Positions 41,240 through 49,707 of a stretch of 64,000 nt of DNA are shown here, piece after piece. The stretch covers positions 17,283 to 81,282 of the forward strand of contig CAZXGS010000008.1 in assembly GCA_964640525.1 (NCBI GenBank). The letters run 5' to 3'. The notes beneath the pieces were generated by a model. That model saw nothing but the letters and a program-made list of their open reading frames with translations, was not told the DNA's origin and searched no databases. The DNA comes from SZAS-103 sp964640525. Lineage in GTDB: Bacteria > Pseudomonadota > Gammaproteobacteria > Xanthomonadales > Xanthomonadaceae. The position numbers and the translations under genes are program-made. Numbering within the stretch: position 1 is the first letter of the stretch; each line of letters begins with the position of its first letter.

Positions 41240-42921
41240 AGGTGGCGACTGCCCTTGGCGAAGAAGATCGAACGGTCGATCTCGATGCCGCGCGCACCCA
41301 GTTCCTCGTAGAACTCGGGAACCCGGCCGGTGGCGACGAACTCACCGACCACCCGGCGTTCGGAGTCGAAGCCCTGCTGCTTGAACTGGAAGATGTCCTG
41401 CAACTGGATCACCCCGTTCTCCATCCCGGTCACCTCGGTGATGTGGGTGATCTTGCGGGCGCCATCGGACATGCGGTTCTGCTGCACGATGATGTTGATC
41501 GCCGAGGACACCTGCTGGCGGATCGCCAACACCGGCAGGTCCATGCCGGCCATCAGCACCATCACTTCCAGGCGCGCCAGGGTGTCGCGCGGCGAGTTGG
41601 CGTGCACGGTGGTCAACGAGCCGTCGTGGCCGGTGTTCATCGCCTGCAGCATGTCCAGCGCCTCGCCGCCGCGGCACTCGCCGACCACGATGCGGTCCGG
41701 GCGCATGCGCAGGCAGTTGCGCACCAGGTCGCGAATGCTTACCGCGCCCTTGCCCTCGACATTGGCCGGCCGCGATTCCAGCGAGATCAGGTTGGTCATG
41801 CCCAGCCGCAGTTCGGCGGCGTCTTCGACCGTGATCACGCGTTCGCGGTCGGGGATGAAATTGGACAGGATGTTGAGCAGGGTGGTCTTGCCCGAGCCGG
41901 TGCCGCCGGAAATGATGACGTTGCGCCGCTGCTCCACGCACAGGCGCAGGAAGTTCATCATCTCGTGGTTGGCCGAACCGAAGTCCACGAAGTCCTTGGC
42001 CACCAGCTTGCGCCTGGCGAACTTGCGGATGGTGATGTTGGGCCCCTTGAGCGCCAGCGGCGGGATCACCGCGTTGACGCGCGAGCCGTCGCGCAGGCGG
42101 GCATCCACCATCGGCGAGCCCTCGTCGATGCGGCGGCCCAGCGGGGTGACGATGCGTTCGATCGCCGACAGCACCGCCTGGTCGCTGGAGAACACCACCG
42201 GTGCCGGCTCCAGCCGGCCGCCACGCTCGATGAAGATCTGGTCGAAGCAGTTGACCATCACCTCGCTGATGCTCTCGTCGGCCAGCAGGACCTCCAGCGG
42301 GCCAAGACCGATCGCCTCGTTGAGCGCGTTGCGCGCCAACTGGTTGCGATCATAGGTGCCGATCAGGCCGGGGTCCTCGTTGATGATCTCCTCGATCAGC
42401 TCACGGGTCTTGGCGCGCAGCTCGGCCTCGCTCAGCCGCGTCACGTCCAGCCGACGGAAGTCCATCCTGGCGATGATCCGGTCGTGGATCGTGCGCAGGA
42501 CGGCGTATTCGCCCTGGTCGAAGGCGTTGCCGGCCGCAGGCAGCGCGTCGGCGAACGGCTCCCGTGCCGGCGTCATCACCGCGGCGGAGGGCATGGCGCT
42601 GGCGGTGGCCGCCGTGCCGCCGGCTTCCTTCTGCAATACCGCCTGGATCTTGTAGCTGCCGATTCCGACGACGTCGTCAGGCAGCAACGGGCCGTGGGTG
42701 CGCGAGATGCGGTGCGAGTTGACCGTGGTGCCGGCGCGACTGCCCTCGTCGCGCACGTAGATGCCGTCCTCCTGCACCACCAGCACCGCGTGCGTGCGGC
42801 CCACGTCCCAGCCCTGCAACACCACGAGGTTTTCCACCGACTTGCCGATCGCGCAGATCGGCGCATTGCAGTTGACCGTCTGCACCTTGCCGCGCGAGTT
42901 GGAAACAGTTACCTGGAACAT
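41236..42921 (-). CDS. cpaF: FHA domain-CpaF/TadA fusion secretion ATPase
   Basis: A 561-residue cytoplasmic motor ATPase for Flp pilus assembly. Residues about 20-95 form a forkhead-associated domain (GRTHAVLVVQEDGIYVRDEG, then TTVNSHRI), a phospho-threonine reader. A linker leads to the CpaF/TadA part. This has N-terminal helices (TRELIEEIINEDPG), PLEVLLADESISEVMVN, Walker A GGTGSGKT with K345, DRIVVGECRGGEALDMLQAM and the HANSP His box. The FHA fusion suggests control by Ser/Thr phosphorylation, but no kinase gene is in the window. ATG 42921; 89 bp after the cpaC stop. Confidence 0.95.
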   Translation of the reverse strand: MFQVTVSNSRGKVQTVNCNAPICAIGKSVENLVVLQGWDVGRTHAVLVVQEDGIYVRDEGSRAGTTVNSHRISRTHGPLLPDDVVGIGSYKIQAVLQKEAGGTAATASAMPSAAVMTPAREPFADALPAAGNAFDQGEYAVLRTIHDRIIARMDFRRLDVTRLSEAELRAKTRELIEEIINEDPGLIGTYDRNQLARNALNEAIGLGPLEVLLADESISEVMVNCFDQIFIERGGRLEPAPVVFSSDQAVLSAIERIVTPLGRRIDEGSPMVDARLRDGSRVNAVIPPLALKGPNITIRKFARRKLVAKDFVDFGSANHEMMNFLRLCVEQRRNVIISGGTGSGKTTLLNILSNFIPDRERVITVEDAAELRLGMTNLISLESRPANVEGKGAVSIRDLVRNCLRMRPDRIVVGECRGGEALDMLQAMNTGHDGSLTTVHANSPRDTLARLEVMVLMAGMDLPVLAIRQQVSSAINIIVQQNRMSDGARKITHITEVTGMENGVIQLQDIFQFKQQGFDSERRVVGEFVATGRVPEFYEELGARGIEIDRSIFFAKGSRHL

Positions 42922-43010
42922 GGTTCACGCCACCGCCGGAATGTTCGATCTTCATACCACGCCGCGCTTCCGACGCAACCGTCCCCGGTGCGTCGGCGCC
43001 GACACTCCGG

Positions 43011-44708
43011 CTATCCGTGACCCGGGGATGGCGCCGCTGCGGATGGCGCCGTCGCTGCATTGGCCGTTCCGGCAGACGCCGACCCGCCGCCCGCGTTCCC
43101 GGCCGCGCGCGCAGCGGCCTGCGCCTTCACCGGCGGTGCCGGGGCCACGGGTGCCGCGGGCTTGGTCAGCGCAGGTGCCGGATGCGCGTTGCTCGCACCG
43201 GGCGCAGCCTCGGCCGGCGCAGCTTCGGCCGGCGCAGGTGCCGGTTGGGACGCCGCAGGAGCTGCGTCCGGTACCGCGCGTTCCTGTTCGGGGTGCGATC
43301 CCGGGCCGATGCCGAAGCCGGGCATCTGGGTGGACCTGCCGTACTTGCTGTCGAAGTCCTGGATGATCTGGGTGCCGCGCTGGATCAACTCGGAATTCAC
43401 CGCCGAGGACGGATCGATGACCTCGGGGGTGACGAAGATGACCAGCTCCGACTTGTTGGCATTGAAGTTCTTGTCGCGGAACAGGTAACCCAGGATCGGA
43501 ATGTCGCCAAGCCATGGGAACTTGCTGATCGACTTGGCACCCCCGGCCTGGACCAGGCCGGACAGCACGATGGTCTGCCCGCTCTTGACGTTGACCACCG
43601 AGGCGGTCTTGCGGGTGAGGAAACCGGGGAAGCCCTGGATGGTCACCGACGGGTCGATCTGGCTGACCTCGGTGTTGATGTCGGCCAGCACGTTGCCGTG
43701 CGCGTCGGCGACCGGCTTGATGTCCAGATGCACGCCGTAGTCCTTGTACTCCACCGTGCTCTGGCCGAGCACGCTGGTGATCGGGATCGGGATCTGGCCG
43801 CCGGCGAGGAAGCTGGCGGTGCCCTCGCTGCGCGTGCTGAGCTGCGGATTGGCCAGCACGTAGGCATCGCCATGCTGGGCCGCGATGTTGATGATCGAGG
43901 ACAGCGAGGTGGTGATGCCGAAATACTCTGAAAATGGCACGTGCAGCGGCAGCCCGGTGGACGCTCCGCCCGGTCCTTGGAAGGCGTTGGCAGGGTTTCC
44001 GCCCTGGGTGAGGTCGCCCTGCCGGAAATACGGATTGGTGCGCCAGTCCTTGACGATGCCCAGCGACGGCCCGGCCAGCACGTTCTGCCAGTCGATGCCG
44101 ATGTTGCGCAGCGCCGACTTCTTGAAGTCCACCACCTGCACGTCCAGGTAGACCATGCGCTGCATGTCCACCGTGCCTGGATGGGTGAGGTTGACGACGT
44201 CGGGCACCGATTGCGCCACCGTCTCCACGCGCTTGTAGTCGTCGGGCGTCAGGTCGCCGGTGAGGATGACCCGGCCTGCGGTATTGGCGACCTTCAGGCC
44301 AGGCACCGAAGCCAGGGCGCTGGCCAGACCCTCTGCCGCCTCGCGTGCATTCACGGGGGTGACCAGGATGTTGAACGCCTGCACGCCGCCGTTCTTGTGC
44401 CACAACAGCATGTTGGTGTTGCCTGCGGCCTGGCCGATCAGGATCAGGTCGTCGCCGGCCTGCTGCACCGACACCAGCTTGCCGTTGCCAAGCGCCACGC
44501 GCTTGACGTCGCGCAGGTGCAGGACCTTGACTTCGCCGGCGTACAGGGTCAACTGGCTTGCGGCCGTTTCACCCTCGGCGGTGACGGCGCGCGGCGCGCG
44601 GGCGGTGGCCTGGGTCGGTACCCGTGCCGGCGCGGGAAGTGCCGCCAGCAGCGTCGTTGCAGCCGTCGCCACAACCCATCGAGCGGATTGGTTCATCGTC
44701 AAGATCAT
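43011..44708 (-). CDS. cpaC: Tad secretin CpaC/RcpA
   Basis: Outer-membrane secretin of the Flp pilus, 565 residues. A signal peptide (about 10-30) precedes the pilus-assembly N-domain (about 50-120, LYAGEVKVLHLRDVKRVALG). A BON-like domain (about 125-190, VILTGDLTPDDYKRVE) comes next, then the secretin domain to about 440 with FPWLGDIPILGYLFRDK and LVIFVTPEVID. A tail of about 100 Ala/Pro residues follows, unusual in length. The start ATG is 44708; ATG 44696 (MNQSARW) is also possible. It follows cpaB after 24 bp. Confidence 0.95.
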   Translation of the reverse strand: MILTMNQSARWVVATAATTLLAALPAPARVPTQATARAPRAVTAEGETAASQLTLYAGEVKVLHLRDVKRVALGNGKLVSVQQAGDDLILIGQAAGNTNMLLWHKNGGVQAFNILVTPVNAREAAEGLASALASVPGLKVANTAGRVILTGDLTPDDYKRVETVAQSVPDVVNLTHPGTVDMQRMVYLDVQVVDFKKSALRNIGIDWQNVLAGPSLGIVKDWRTNPYFRQGDLTQGGNPANAFQGPGGASTGLPLHVPFSEYFGITTSLSSIINIAAQHGDAYVLANPQLSTRSEGTASFLAGGQIPIPITSVLGQSTVEYKDYGVHLDIKPVADAHGNVLADINTEVSQIDPSVTIQGFPGFLTRKTASVVNVKSGQTIVLSGLVQAGGAKSISKFPWLGDIPILGYLFRDKNFNANKSELVIFVTPEVIDPSSAVNSELIQRGTQIIQDFDSKYGRSTQMPGFGIGPGSHPEQERAVPDAAPAASQPAPAPAEAAPAEAAPGASNAHPAPALTKPAAPVAPAPPVKAQAAARAAGNAGGGSASAGTANAATAPSAAAPSPGHG

Positions 44709-44732
44709 CCTGTGAATTCGGTCGTGGAAGCG

Positions 44733-45758
44733 TCAGTGGCCGCCCATCCCGCCGTTGCCGGGGGACGGAGGTGCGGGCTGGCTGTTCTGCAACAGAGCGC
44801 GCAGCAGCGCCTTGGCGGCCTGCTGGGTCTGCTCGGGCGGTAGCGGCTTGTCCGGCTGCGCCTGCGGCGCGGCGACCTTGGGCGCGGTGCCCGAGTACAT
44901 CACCTGCTGGCTGACCGAGCCGCCGGAACCGATGATGAACTGGATCGCGCCGGTGCCGCTGTTGGCCTGGACATTGTCGGCGCCCAACCTGGTCAGCAGG
45001 TCCACGCTGTTGACCTTGGGCATGTCCTTGGCGCCGACCACGGTGTCGGTGCCGGGCGCCAGCGCGATCCGCAGCGTCCCCAACTCGTTGGCCAGCAACA
45101 GCTCGGAGGCTTGATCGGCGGTCAACTGCAGGGTGATCGTGCCGAACTGGCCGGCCAGGTTCTGCCCGGGCTTGGGCATGCCCTCGCTGAAGCCGAGGTC
45201 GTTGCCGGTCGCCAGCACCAGTGCCCGATGCAGCACCGGCAGCAGATCCTGCACATCGCCGCCGCCTTCGTCGCTGCGACTGGTGGACAGCAGGATGTCG
45301 ATGTGGTCGCCCGGGCGCAGCAGGCCAGACAGCGCATTGACCTCGTCCACCGTGATCGTCACCGCGCGCGTGCCGGCGGGCAGCAGCGAAGCGAAGTCGG
45401 ACACCTCCAGCTTGTCGAAGTAGCTCGACAGCATCGGCTTTCCCGCCACCACCGGCCGCCGCAGCGCGCGCCCGGAGAACTGCGCGAAGTCCTTCATCAG
45501 GATCGTGTCCGGATACAGCAAGTCTTTCGGAAACGAGCGTTCGGACATGTTTTCGTTGCTGACCACGGTGCCCGGCGGCAGGTCGGTGCTGGGCACGACC
45601 ACATCCACCATGCCCTCGGTCATCCTCTGCTGCATCTCTGCCTGGTACTGCGACTTGGTCTGATGCAGGTAGCGCACGATCAGCGTCACCGACACGATCG
45701 CCAGCACCATGGCGATCAGCAACATCCCGACGTATCTGTTTACTTGAGGTATGCGCAT
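44733..45758 (-). CDS. cpaB: Flp pilus assembly protein CpaB/RcpC
   Basis: A 341-residue inner-membrane-anchored periplasmic protein. A membrane helix at about 9-29 is followed by a SAF-like domain (about 50-115, DLPPGTVVSNENMSERSFP). The RcpC domain has TITVDEVNALSGLLRPGDHI, then LQLTADQASELLLANELGTL. The C-terminus is Pro/Gln-rich and ends NGGMGGH. CpaB acts with the secretin and may contact peptidoglycan. ATG 45758, 9 nt after the small pilin stop. Confidence 0.95.
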   Translation of the reverse strand: MRIPQVNRYVGMLLIAMVLAIVSVTLIVRYLHQTKSQYQAEMQQRMTEGMVDVVVPSTDLPPGTVVSNENMSERSFPKDLLYPDTILMKDFAQFSGRALRRPVVAGKPMLSSYFDKLEVSDFASLLPAGTRAVTITVDEVNALSGLLRPGDHIDILLSTSRSDEGGGDVQDLLPVLHRALVLATGNDLGFSEGMPKPGQNLAGQFGTITLQLTADQASELLLANELGTLRIALAPGTDTVVGAKDMPKVNSVDLLTRLGADNVQANSGTGAIQFIIGSGGSVSQQVMYSGTAPKVAAPQAQPDKPLPPEQTQQAAKALLRALLQNSQPAPPSPGNGGMGGH

Positions 45759-45767
45759 CTTCGAGGC

Positions 45768-45995
45768 TTATGGCAGGGAAATCAGGAAGGTGAAGTTCAT
45801 CCACCACGTATGCAACACTTCGATCAGTTTTTCGATCACCGGCTTCGGCGGCCCGCCAACTCCGGGGATCGGAAGGACCGCAAGCAAAAAGATGACCGCA
45901 AGCGCGGCCACGATGTATTCGGCCATGGCCTGACCGTGCTGGCGCGATCGGATGCCCAGCCGCGGGGCACGGAGCGCGTGCAGCCGCGGACTCAT
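45768..45995 (-). CDS. Second small Flp-type pilin
   Basis: A 75-residue type IVb prepilin. The basic leader ends at G21, followed by QAMAEY (Glu +5, Tyr +6), the exact Flp processing motif, and a hydrophobic helix (about 28-44). A short Pro-rich tail and an aromatic end (HTWWMNFTFLISLP) follow. The mature form would be 54 residues, close to classical Flp pilins and shorter than the product of flp at 49708-50019. The ATG at 45995 overlaps the preceding stop (ATGA). It could be a minor pilin or the true fibre subunit. Confidence 0.82.
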   Translation of the reverse strand: MSPRLHALRAPRLGIRSRQHGQAMAEYIVAALAVIFLLAVLPIPGVGGPPKPVIEKLIEVLHTWWMNFTFLISLP

Positions 45996-46744
45996 TGCGA
46001 CATCACCGTGAGGGTGATCGACGCGCCCGATTTCAACGGCGCCACCACGATCCCGGCGTGGCTGCGGCCCTTGCTGAACATCAGCATCGACGGGCCGCTG
46101 CCGCGCGCGGAGGGCATGTCCTGACTCCAGCCGAACGAGGGCATGTTCTGCGTGTACCAGTCGACCACGGCACCGGGCAGGTTGGCGGTGTAGAGCAGCC
46201 ACGTGTCGCCGTTGCGGCCGCCGTCCTGGCTGACCATGTGGGTCAGCGGTCGCGCATCGCCTGGCGCGGGAAAATCCAGCACGCCGGAACCGAAGTCCTG
46301 TCCCAGCGTGCCGATGCCCAGCAGGGCGGTCGAGCCACCCTTGCCATCCGCGCGGATCTGCACGGTGTAATAGCACTGGCCTTCCTTGTGCCCGACCACG
46401 TCCCAGGGTCCGAGGGTGTCTTCCACGAACAGCGGCCGATTCGGCTGGCCCTTCCACAGATCCTTGTAGAACTGGGCGAAAGCGCCCGGGGACAACCTGC
46501 TGTTGGCCGCCACGATGCTCATCAGGCGACCGTTGATGATGATGCGTGGCGCGATCAGTTGCTGGGCGGTATTCGCCGGCGTCTTCAGGCTCGCGCAGGT
46601 CACCTGCGGCACCGCGGTCGCCGCGGCGACTCCCGCCATGCCCCATGCCAGCACCAGCGCCAGACCGGCGCAGCGCAAGGCTGCACGATGCACGGGAAAG
46701 GCACCGGATAGAGTGGACCGCATGCGCTTCATGGTCGACATCAT
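45992..46744 (-). CDS. Secreted protein of unknown function in tad operon
   Basis: A 250-residue protein with a signal peptide (about 17-38, LRCAGLALVLAWGMAGVAAA). The mature part is 210 residues with two cysteines (VTCASLK, EGQCYYTVQ) and is rich in Gly/Ser/Trp; an MPSFGWSQDMPSARGSG segment lies near the end. I do not recognise a family. The ATG at 46744 (or 46741) overlaps the stop of the TadE-like gene (ATGA), and the stop overlaps the next pilin start. It is therefore an integral operon member, probably a periplasmic or surface Tad accessory. Confidence 0.75.
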   Translation of the reverse strand: MMSTMKRMRSTLSGAFPVHRAALRCAGLALVLAWGMAGVAAATAVPQVTCASLKTPANTAQQLIAPRIIINGRLMSIVAANSRLSPGAFAQFYKDLWKGQPNRPLFVEDTLGPWDVVGHKEGQCYYTVQIRADGKGGSTALLGIGTLGQDFGSGVLDFPAPGDARPLTHMVSQDGGRNGDTWLLYTANLPGAVVDWYTQNMPSFGWSQDMPSARGSGPSMLMFSKGRSHAGIVVAPLKSGASITLTVMSQ

Positions 46745-48084
46745 CCTGTGGTCACCAGCGAACTGCCCGGCTTGGCCGGGTCCGGCACCACCGTGACCGA
46801 GGTGGTGGTGCCATTCGGGGTCGACAGCACACCGTCGACCTCGACGGCATTTTGTTCCTGGCCAGCGGCACAGGTGACGCCGCCGGCGCAGATGTAAGTC
46901 ACGCTGGACACCGTGAAGCCGGAGCTGGCCATCTGCCCGGAATAGGTCTGCCAGGCGGTGTACGGATTGCCGGACAGCGACACCGAACTGCTCGTGGTCA
47001 TCCCGCCGGATGGATTCAGGGTCACCGTGACCACCGAGGATCCCCGCTGGAACACCAGCACCACCGATCCGTCCGCCTGCTTGGTGTTGCTGACCACGGA
47101 AAATCCCATCGCCGCGTACTGGGCGATGACCTGGTCGATTTGCGATTGCGACACGCCGGTTGTGCCGCCACCGGGCGGGTTGTAGTTCTTCAGCCGATCC
47201 GCCGGCACCGAACCGGCATCGGTCACATCGATGTAGCCGAAGCCCACCGGACCGCCGCCCTGGCTGCCCAGGTCGGGAATCACGAACCCGATGATGCTCT
47301 GGAAATCGCTGACCAGCTTGCCGATCGACGCCAATGCCTTGGGTCGGGTGGCGCAATCGTTGTCCAGCGTCCCGAGGATCGACGTGGGCACCGCCGTGGC
47401 CGCCTGGCAGCGCTCGTATTTTTCGTCCGCGGCGCTCCATCCGTCCGCGAGCAGGACGTCGCGGGCGGAGAAGGTCAAGGATTTTCCATCGATCAGGTTG
47501 ACGTAGTCAGTCGGACCGATCGGCATCTTCGGTTTCACCGCGACATTGGCGGTGTAGTACTTGTCCATGGTCAGCACGAACCCTGCGCCCACCAAGTCCC
47601 GCAGCGGCTTCAGGGTGACATCCAGCACCTTGTCGGTGGCAAAGCTGCCCGGCTCGGCATTGCCTTGCGCGGTGGCCGTGACCTGGTTCGCCTTGCCGAC
47701 CAGTTGGTTCCCGCCCTGATCCACCCACAGCGGCAGGTTGCCGAAGTTCGCCAGCGAATCGTTCTGCTGCTGCGTGACGCCGGTGAATCCGCTGCTGAAG
47801 AAGCGCATCTTGACCGCATTGGCGAGCTGCGCGTCGGTCAGCTTGGCCATCTTGGCATCGCGCTCGTAGCCCGAATTGCTGTACACCGTGCGCTCGAAGG
47901 CGGTGTAGCGCGCCGCCTGCAGGGTCGCCGAGCGCATGGTGATGAACTTGCCGACCAGCACGATCATCAGGAAGAACGGCGCCAGAAAAAACAGCGCCAC
48001 GATGATCGACTCGGCCATCGACTGCCCGCGCATGCCGCGCGGTGGCACGAATGACCCGTCCCGCGGGCGCAGCCGAGCCCTCAT
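46741..48084 (-). CDS. Large TadE-like pseudopilin
   Basis: A 447-residue protein with a type IVb prepilin-like N-terminus: basic leader to G20, then QSMAES (Glu +5) and a hydrophobic helix (about 27-45). The exported part is about 400 residues, much larger than classical TadE. It contains a Gly/Ser/Thr-rich middle (PPGGGTTGVSQSQIDQVIAQ) and repeated beta-type segments (VVTVTLNPSGGMTTSSSV). The ATG at 48084 overlaps the upstream stop (ATGA). It may be a pilus-tip or adhesive minor subunit; this is inference from size and location. Confidence 0.8.
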   Translation of the reverse strand: MRARLRPRDGSFVPPRGMRGQSMAESIIVALFFLAPFFLMIVLVGKFITMRSATLQAARYTAFERTVYSNSGYERDAKMAKLTDAQLANAVKMRFFSSGFTGVTQQQNDSLANFGNLPLWVDQGGNQLVGKANQVTATAQGNAEPGSFATDKVLDVTLKPLRDLVGAGFVLTMDKYYTANVAVKPKMPIGPTDYVNLIDGKSLTFSARDVLLADGWSAADEKYERCQAATAVPTSILGTLDNDCATRPKALASIGKLVSDFQSIIGFVIPDLGSQGGGPVGFGYIDVTDAGSVPADRLKNYNPPGGGTTGVSQSQIDQVIAQYAAMGFSVVSNTKQADGSVVLVFQRGSSVVTVTLNPSGGMTTSSSVSLSGNPYTAWQTYSGQMASSGFTVSSVTYICAGGVTCAAGQEQNAVEVDGVLSTPNGTTTSVTVVPDPAKPGSSLVTTG

Positions 48085-49502
48085 GGCCCCACCCCTGCCG
48101 CCTGCGCCCCATCCGCCGCCACCACCACCGGCAGCGAGGTCTTGACCAGGTGCGCTTCCCAGTATGGATTGAAGAAATTGCCGTACACCAGGCTGCCGCC
48201 CAGGCTCCACTGCCCGTCCGGACGCACGAAATAGGCGTTGGCCGAGGACGCGACCTGGACCATCGCCGAGGCCTCGGAGTCGTACACGTCCAACTTGCCA
48301 CCGGCGATCGGCTTGCCGCTGTCGTGCATCTGCTTGGTGGTGTCGACGGTATCGGAGGTGCGCTCGACGAACAGGGTGATGGTGGGCGATTCCCAAGCCG
48401 GGCTGGTCAGGTCACGCAGGCCCATGTACTGGCGCAGACCATTGAAATCCCCGACCTTCCACTGCTGTCCGGCATTGCCTCCGGCGATGCCTTGCCCGCT
48501 GGACGGCGGCACCGGGATGAAGATGGGAATCGGGATCGGGATGACGGCGTCGATGACACACACGCCCACCCCGAAATAATTGCCGTTGTCCGAGGCCTTC
48601 CACTGGGTGTTGTCGTTTGACAGGTTGGCCGAGCCATTCCAGTGGCCAAAGAAGGTGATCCCGCCGACGCCATCCGGACAACTGCCGAACGCGGTCAGCA
48701 GCGATTCGAACGGGGGCATCTCCGAACCACCGCGCGCCCGCGTCCAGTTGTCCAGGCTGGCCATGGTCACGTTGTGGAAGCGGTTTTTGGGATCGTCCTG
48801 GTTCTTGTATGGCGTGTAGCGCTTGTGGAACTTGAGCAACTGGACTTCCGAGGCGCCCAACGCCGCCACGCCGGCAACGCTGAGCTTGGCCTGCGGATCA
48901 TTGTCCTTGACGACCTCGTTGGCGACCGCCGGCACTTCGGCCGCGGTTCCGTACAGGTACGCGGCGGAGGCGGTGCTCAACACGCTCTCCAGTCCGTTGA
49001 GGAAGGTGACCACCGGCCCGGTGGTGCCGTCCAGGGCATTGAACACCGTGCTGGAGATGTTCTGGTAGATCTTGTTGGAAGTCTTGCCAGGCTCGCCGGG
49101 GCTGAAGATCGACAGACCGAACTTGATCATGTCGTCGGTGCCGTTGGACGAGTACTTGCCGCACTTGTTCTGGGTGAAGATCAGGCAGTAGAACCGCGAC
49201 CACGACGCCAGACTGACCATCTGCGCGATCGCCACCTGGTTGGCGACCATGGCACGGTTGGAATAGGCGGTGAAGTTGTATGCCCGCGCCATCACCTGCG
49301 CGCTGGAATAGGAAGCCGAATCGGCAGTGTCCTGCAGGCGGGTGCGGACGAGGTTCATCCGCCCGACGTTGTAGACCAGCAGGCCGGCCAGCAGCAGGGC
49401 GAGCGCCAGGATCGCAACCAGAATGATGACCTGCCCGGACTGGCGCCGACGCGCCCCGGTCTCGGGTTGCCTGCGATGGAATGTGGCGGTGCCCCCCAGC
49501 AC
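48081..49502 (-). CDS. TadG-like pilus assembly protein
   Basis: A 473-residue protein with an N-terminal TadG/TadE-like membrane segment (about 24-45, SGQVIILVAILALALLLAGL). NVGRMNLVRTRLQDTADSAS follows, the motif of putative Flp-pilus TadE/G-like proteins. The exported domain is about 420 residues and contains WNGSANLSNDNTQW and an isoleucine-proline-rich strand (IPIPIPIFIPVPP). The start GTG at 49502 is chosen because AGGAGG lies 4 nt upstream; CTG at 49499 would give better spacing. The longer open frame to 49640 overlaps the terminator after flp and is rejected. Confidence 0.82.
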   Translation of the reverse strand: MLGGTATFHRRQPETGARRRQSGQVIILVAILALALLLAGLLVYNVGRMNLVRTRLQDTADSASYSSAQVMARAYNFTAYSNRAMVANQVAIAQMVSLASWSRFYCLIFTQNKCGKYSSNGTDDMIKFGLSIFSPGEPGKTSNKIYQNISSTVFNALDGTTGPVVTFLNGLESVLSTASAAYLYGTAAEVPAVANEVVKDNDPQAKLSVAGVAALGASEVQLLKFHKRYTPYKNQDDPKNRFHNVTMASLDNWTRARGGSEMPPFESLLTAFGSCPDGVGGITFFGHWNGSANLSNDNTQWKASDNGNYFGVGVCVIDAVIPIPIPIFIPVPPSSGQGIAGGNAGQQWKVGDFNGLRQYMGLRDLTSPAWESPTITLFVERTSDTVDTTKQMHDSGKPIAGGKLDVYDSEASAMVQVASSANAYFVRPDGQWSLGGSLVYGNFFNPYWEAHLVKTSLPVVVAADGAQAAGVGP

Positions 49503-49506
49503 GTTG

Positions 49507-49512
49507 CCTCCT
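49507..49512 (-). promoter_or_regulatory. Strong RBS deciding the TadG-like start
   Basis: AGGAGG on the minus strand, 4 nt before GTG 49502. It is the best ribosome-binding match in the Tad locus and lies just past the terminator after flp. Confidence 0.6.
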
Positions 49513-49638
49513 GCCAGCGTTGAATCCCCGACGGCCTTCCGCGTCCCTGCCCCCCGGTCCGCCGCGATCACCCGCAAACAGCCGGATTCGACTGCCTTTC
49601 CACCCCGCGAGCGGCGAGAAATTGACCCGCCATCACTC

Positions 49639-49679
49639 AAAAAACCTTCCCCGCGCCTGGCATCAGGCCGCGGGGAAGG
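49639..49679 (-). terminator. Terminator between flp and the rest of the tad operon
   Basis: On the minus strand CCTTCCCCGCG and CGCGGGGAAGG form an 11-bp stem with a 13-nt loop that itself contains CCTG/CAGG. TTTTTTG follows. It should make an abundant short flp transcript and weaker read-through into the assembly genes. Confidence 0.85.
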
Positions 49680-49707
49680 CGATCCACACTGTCCTTGACC
49701 GTATCGA

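Noticed and set aside
49503..49640. Longer start for the TadG-like protein
   Set aside because: Would begin inside the flp terminator with a TTG codon; AGGAGG supports the start at 49502.
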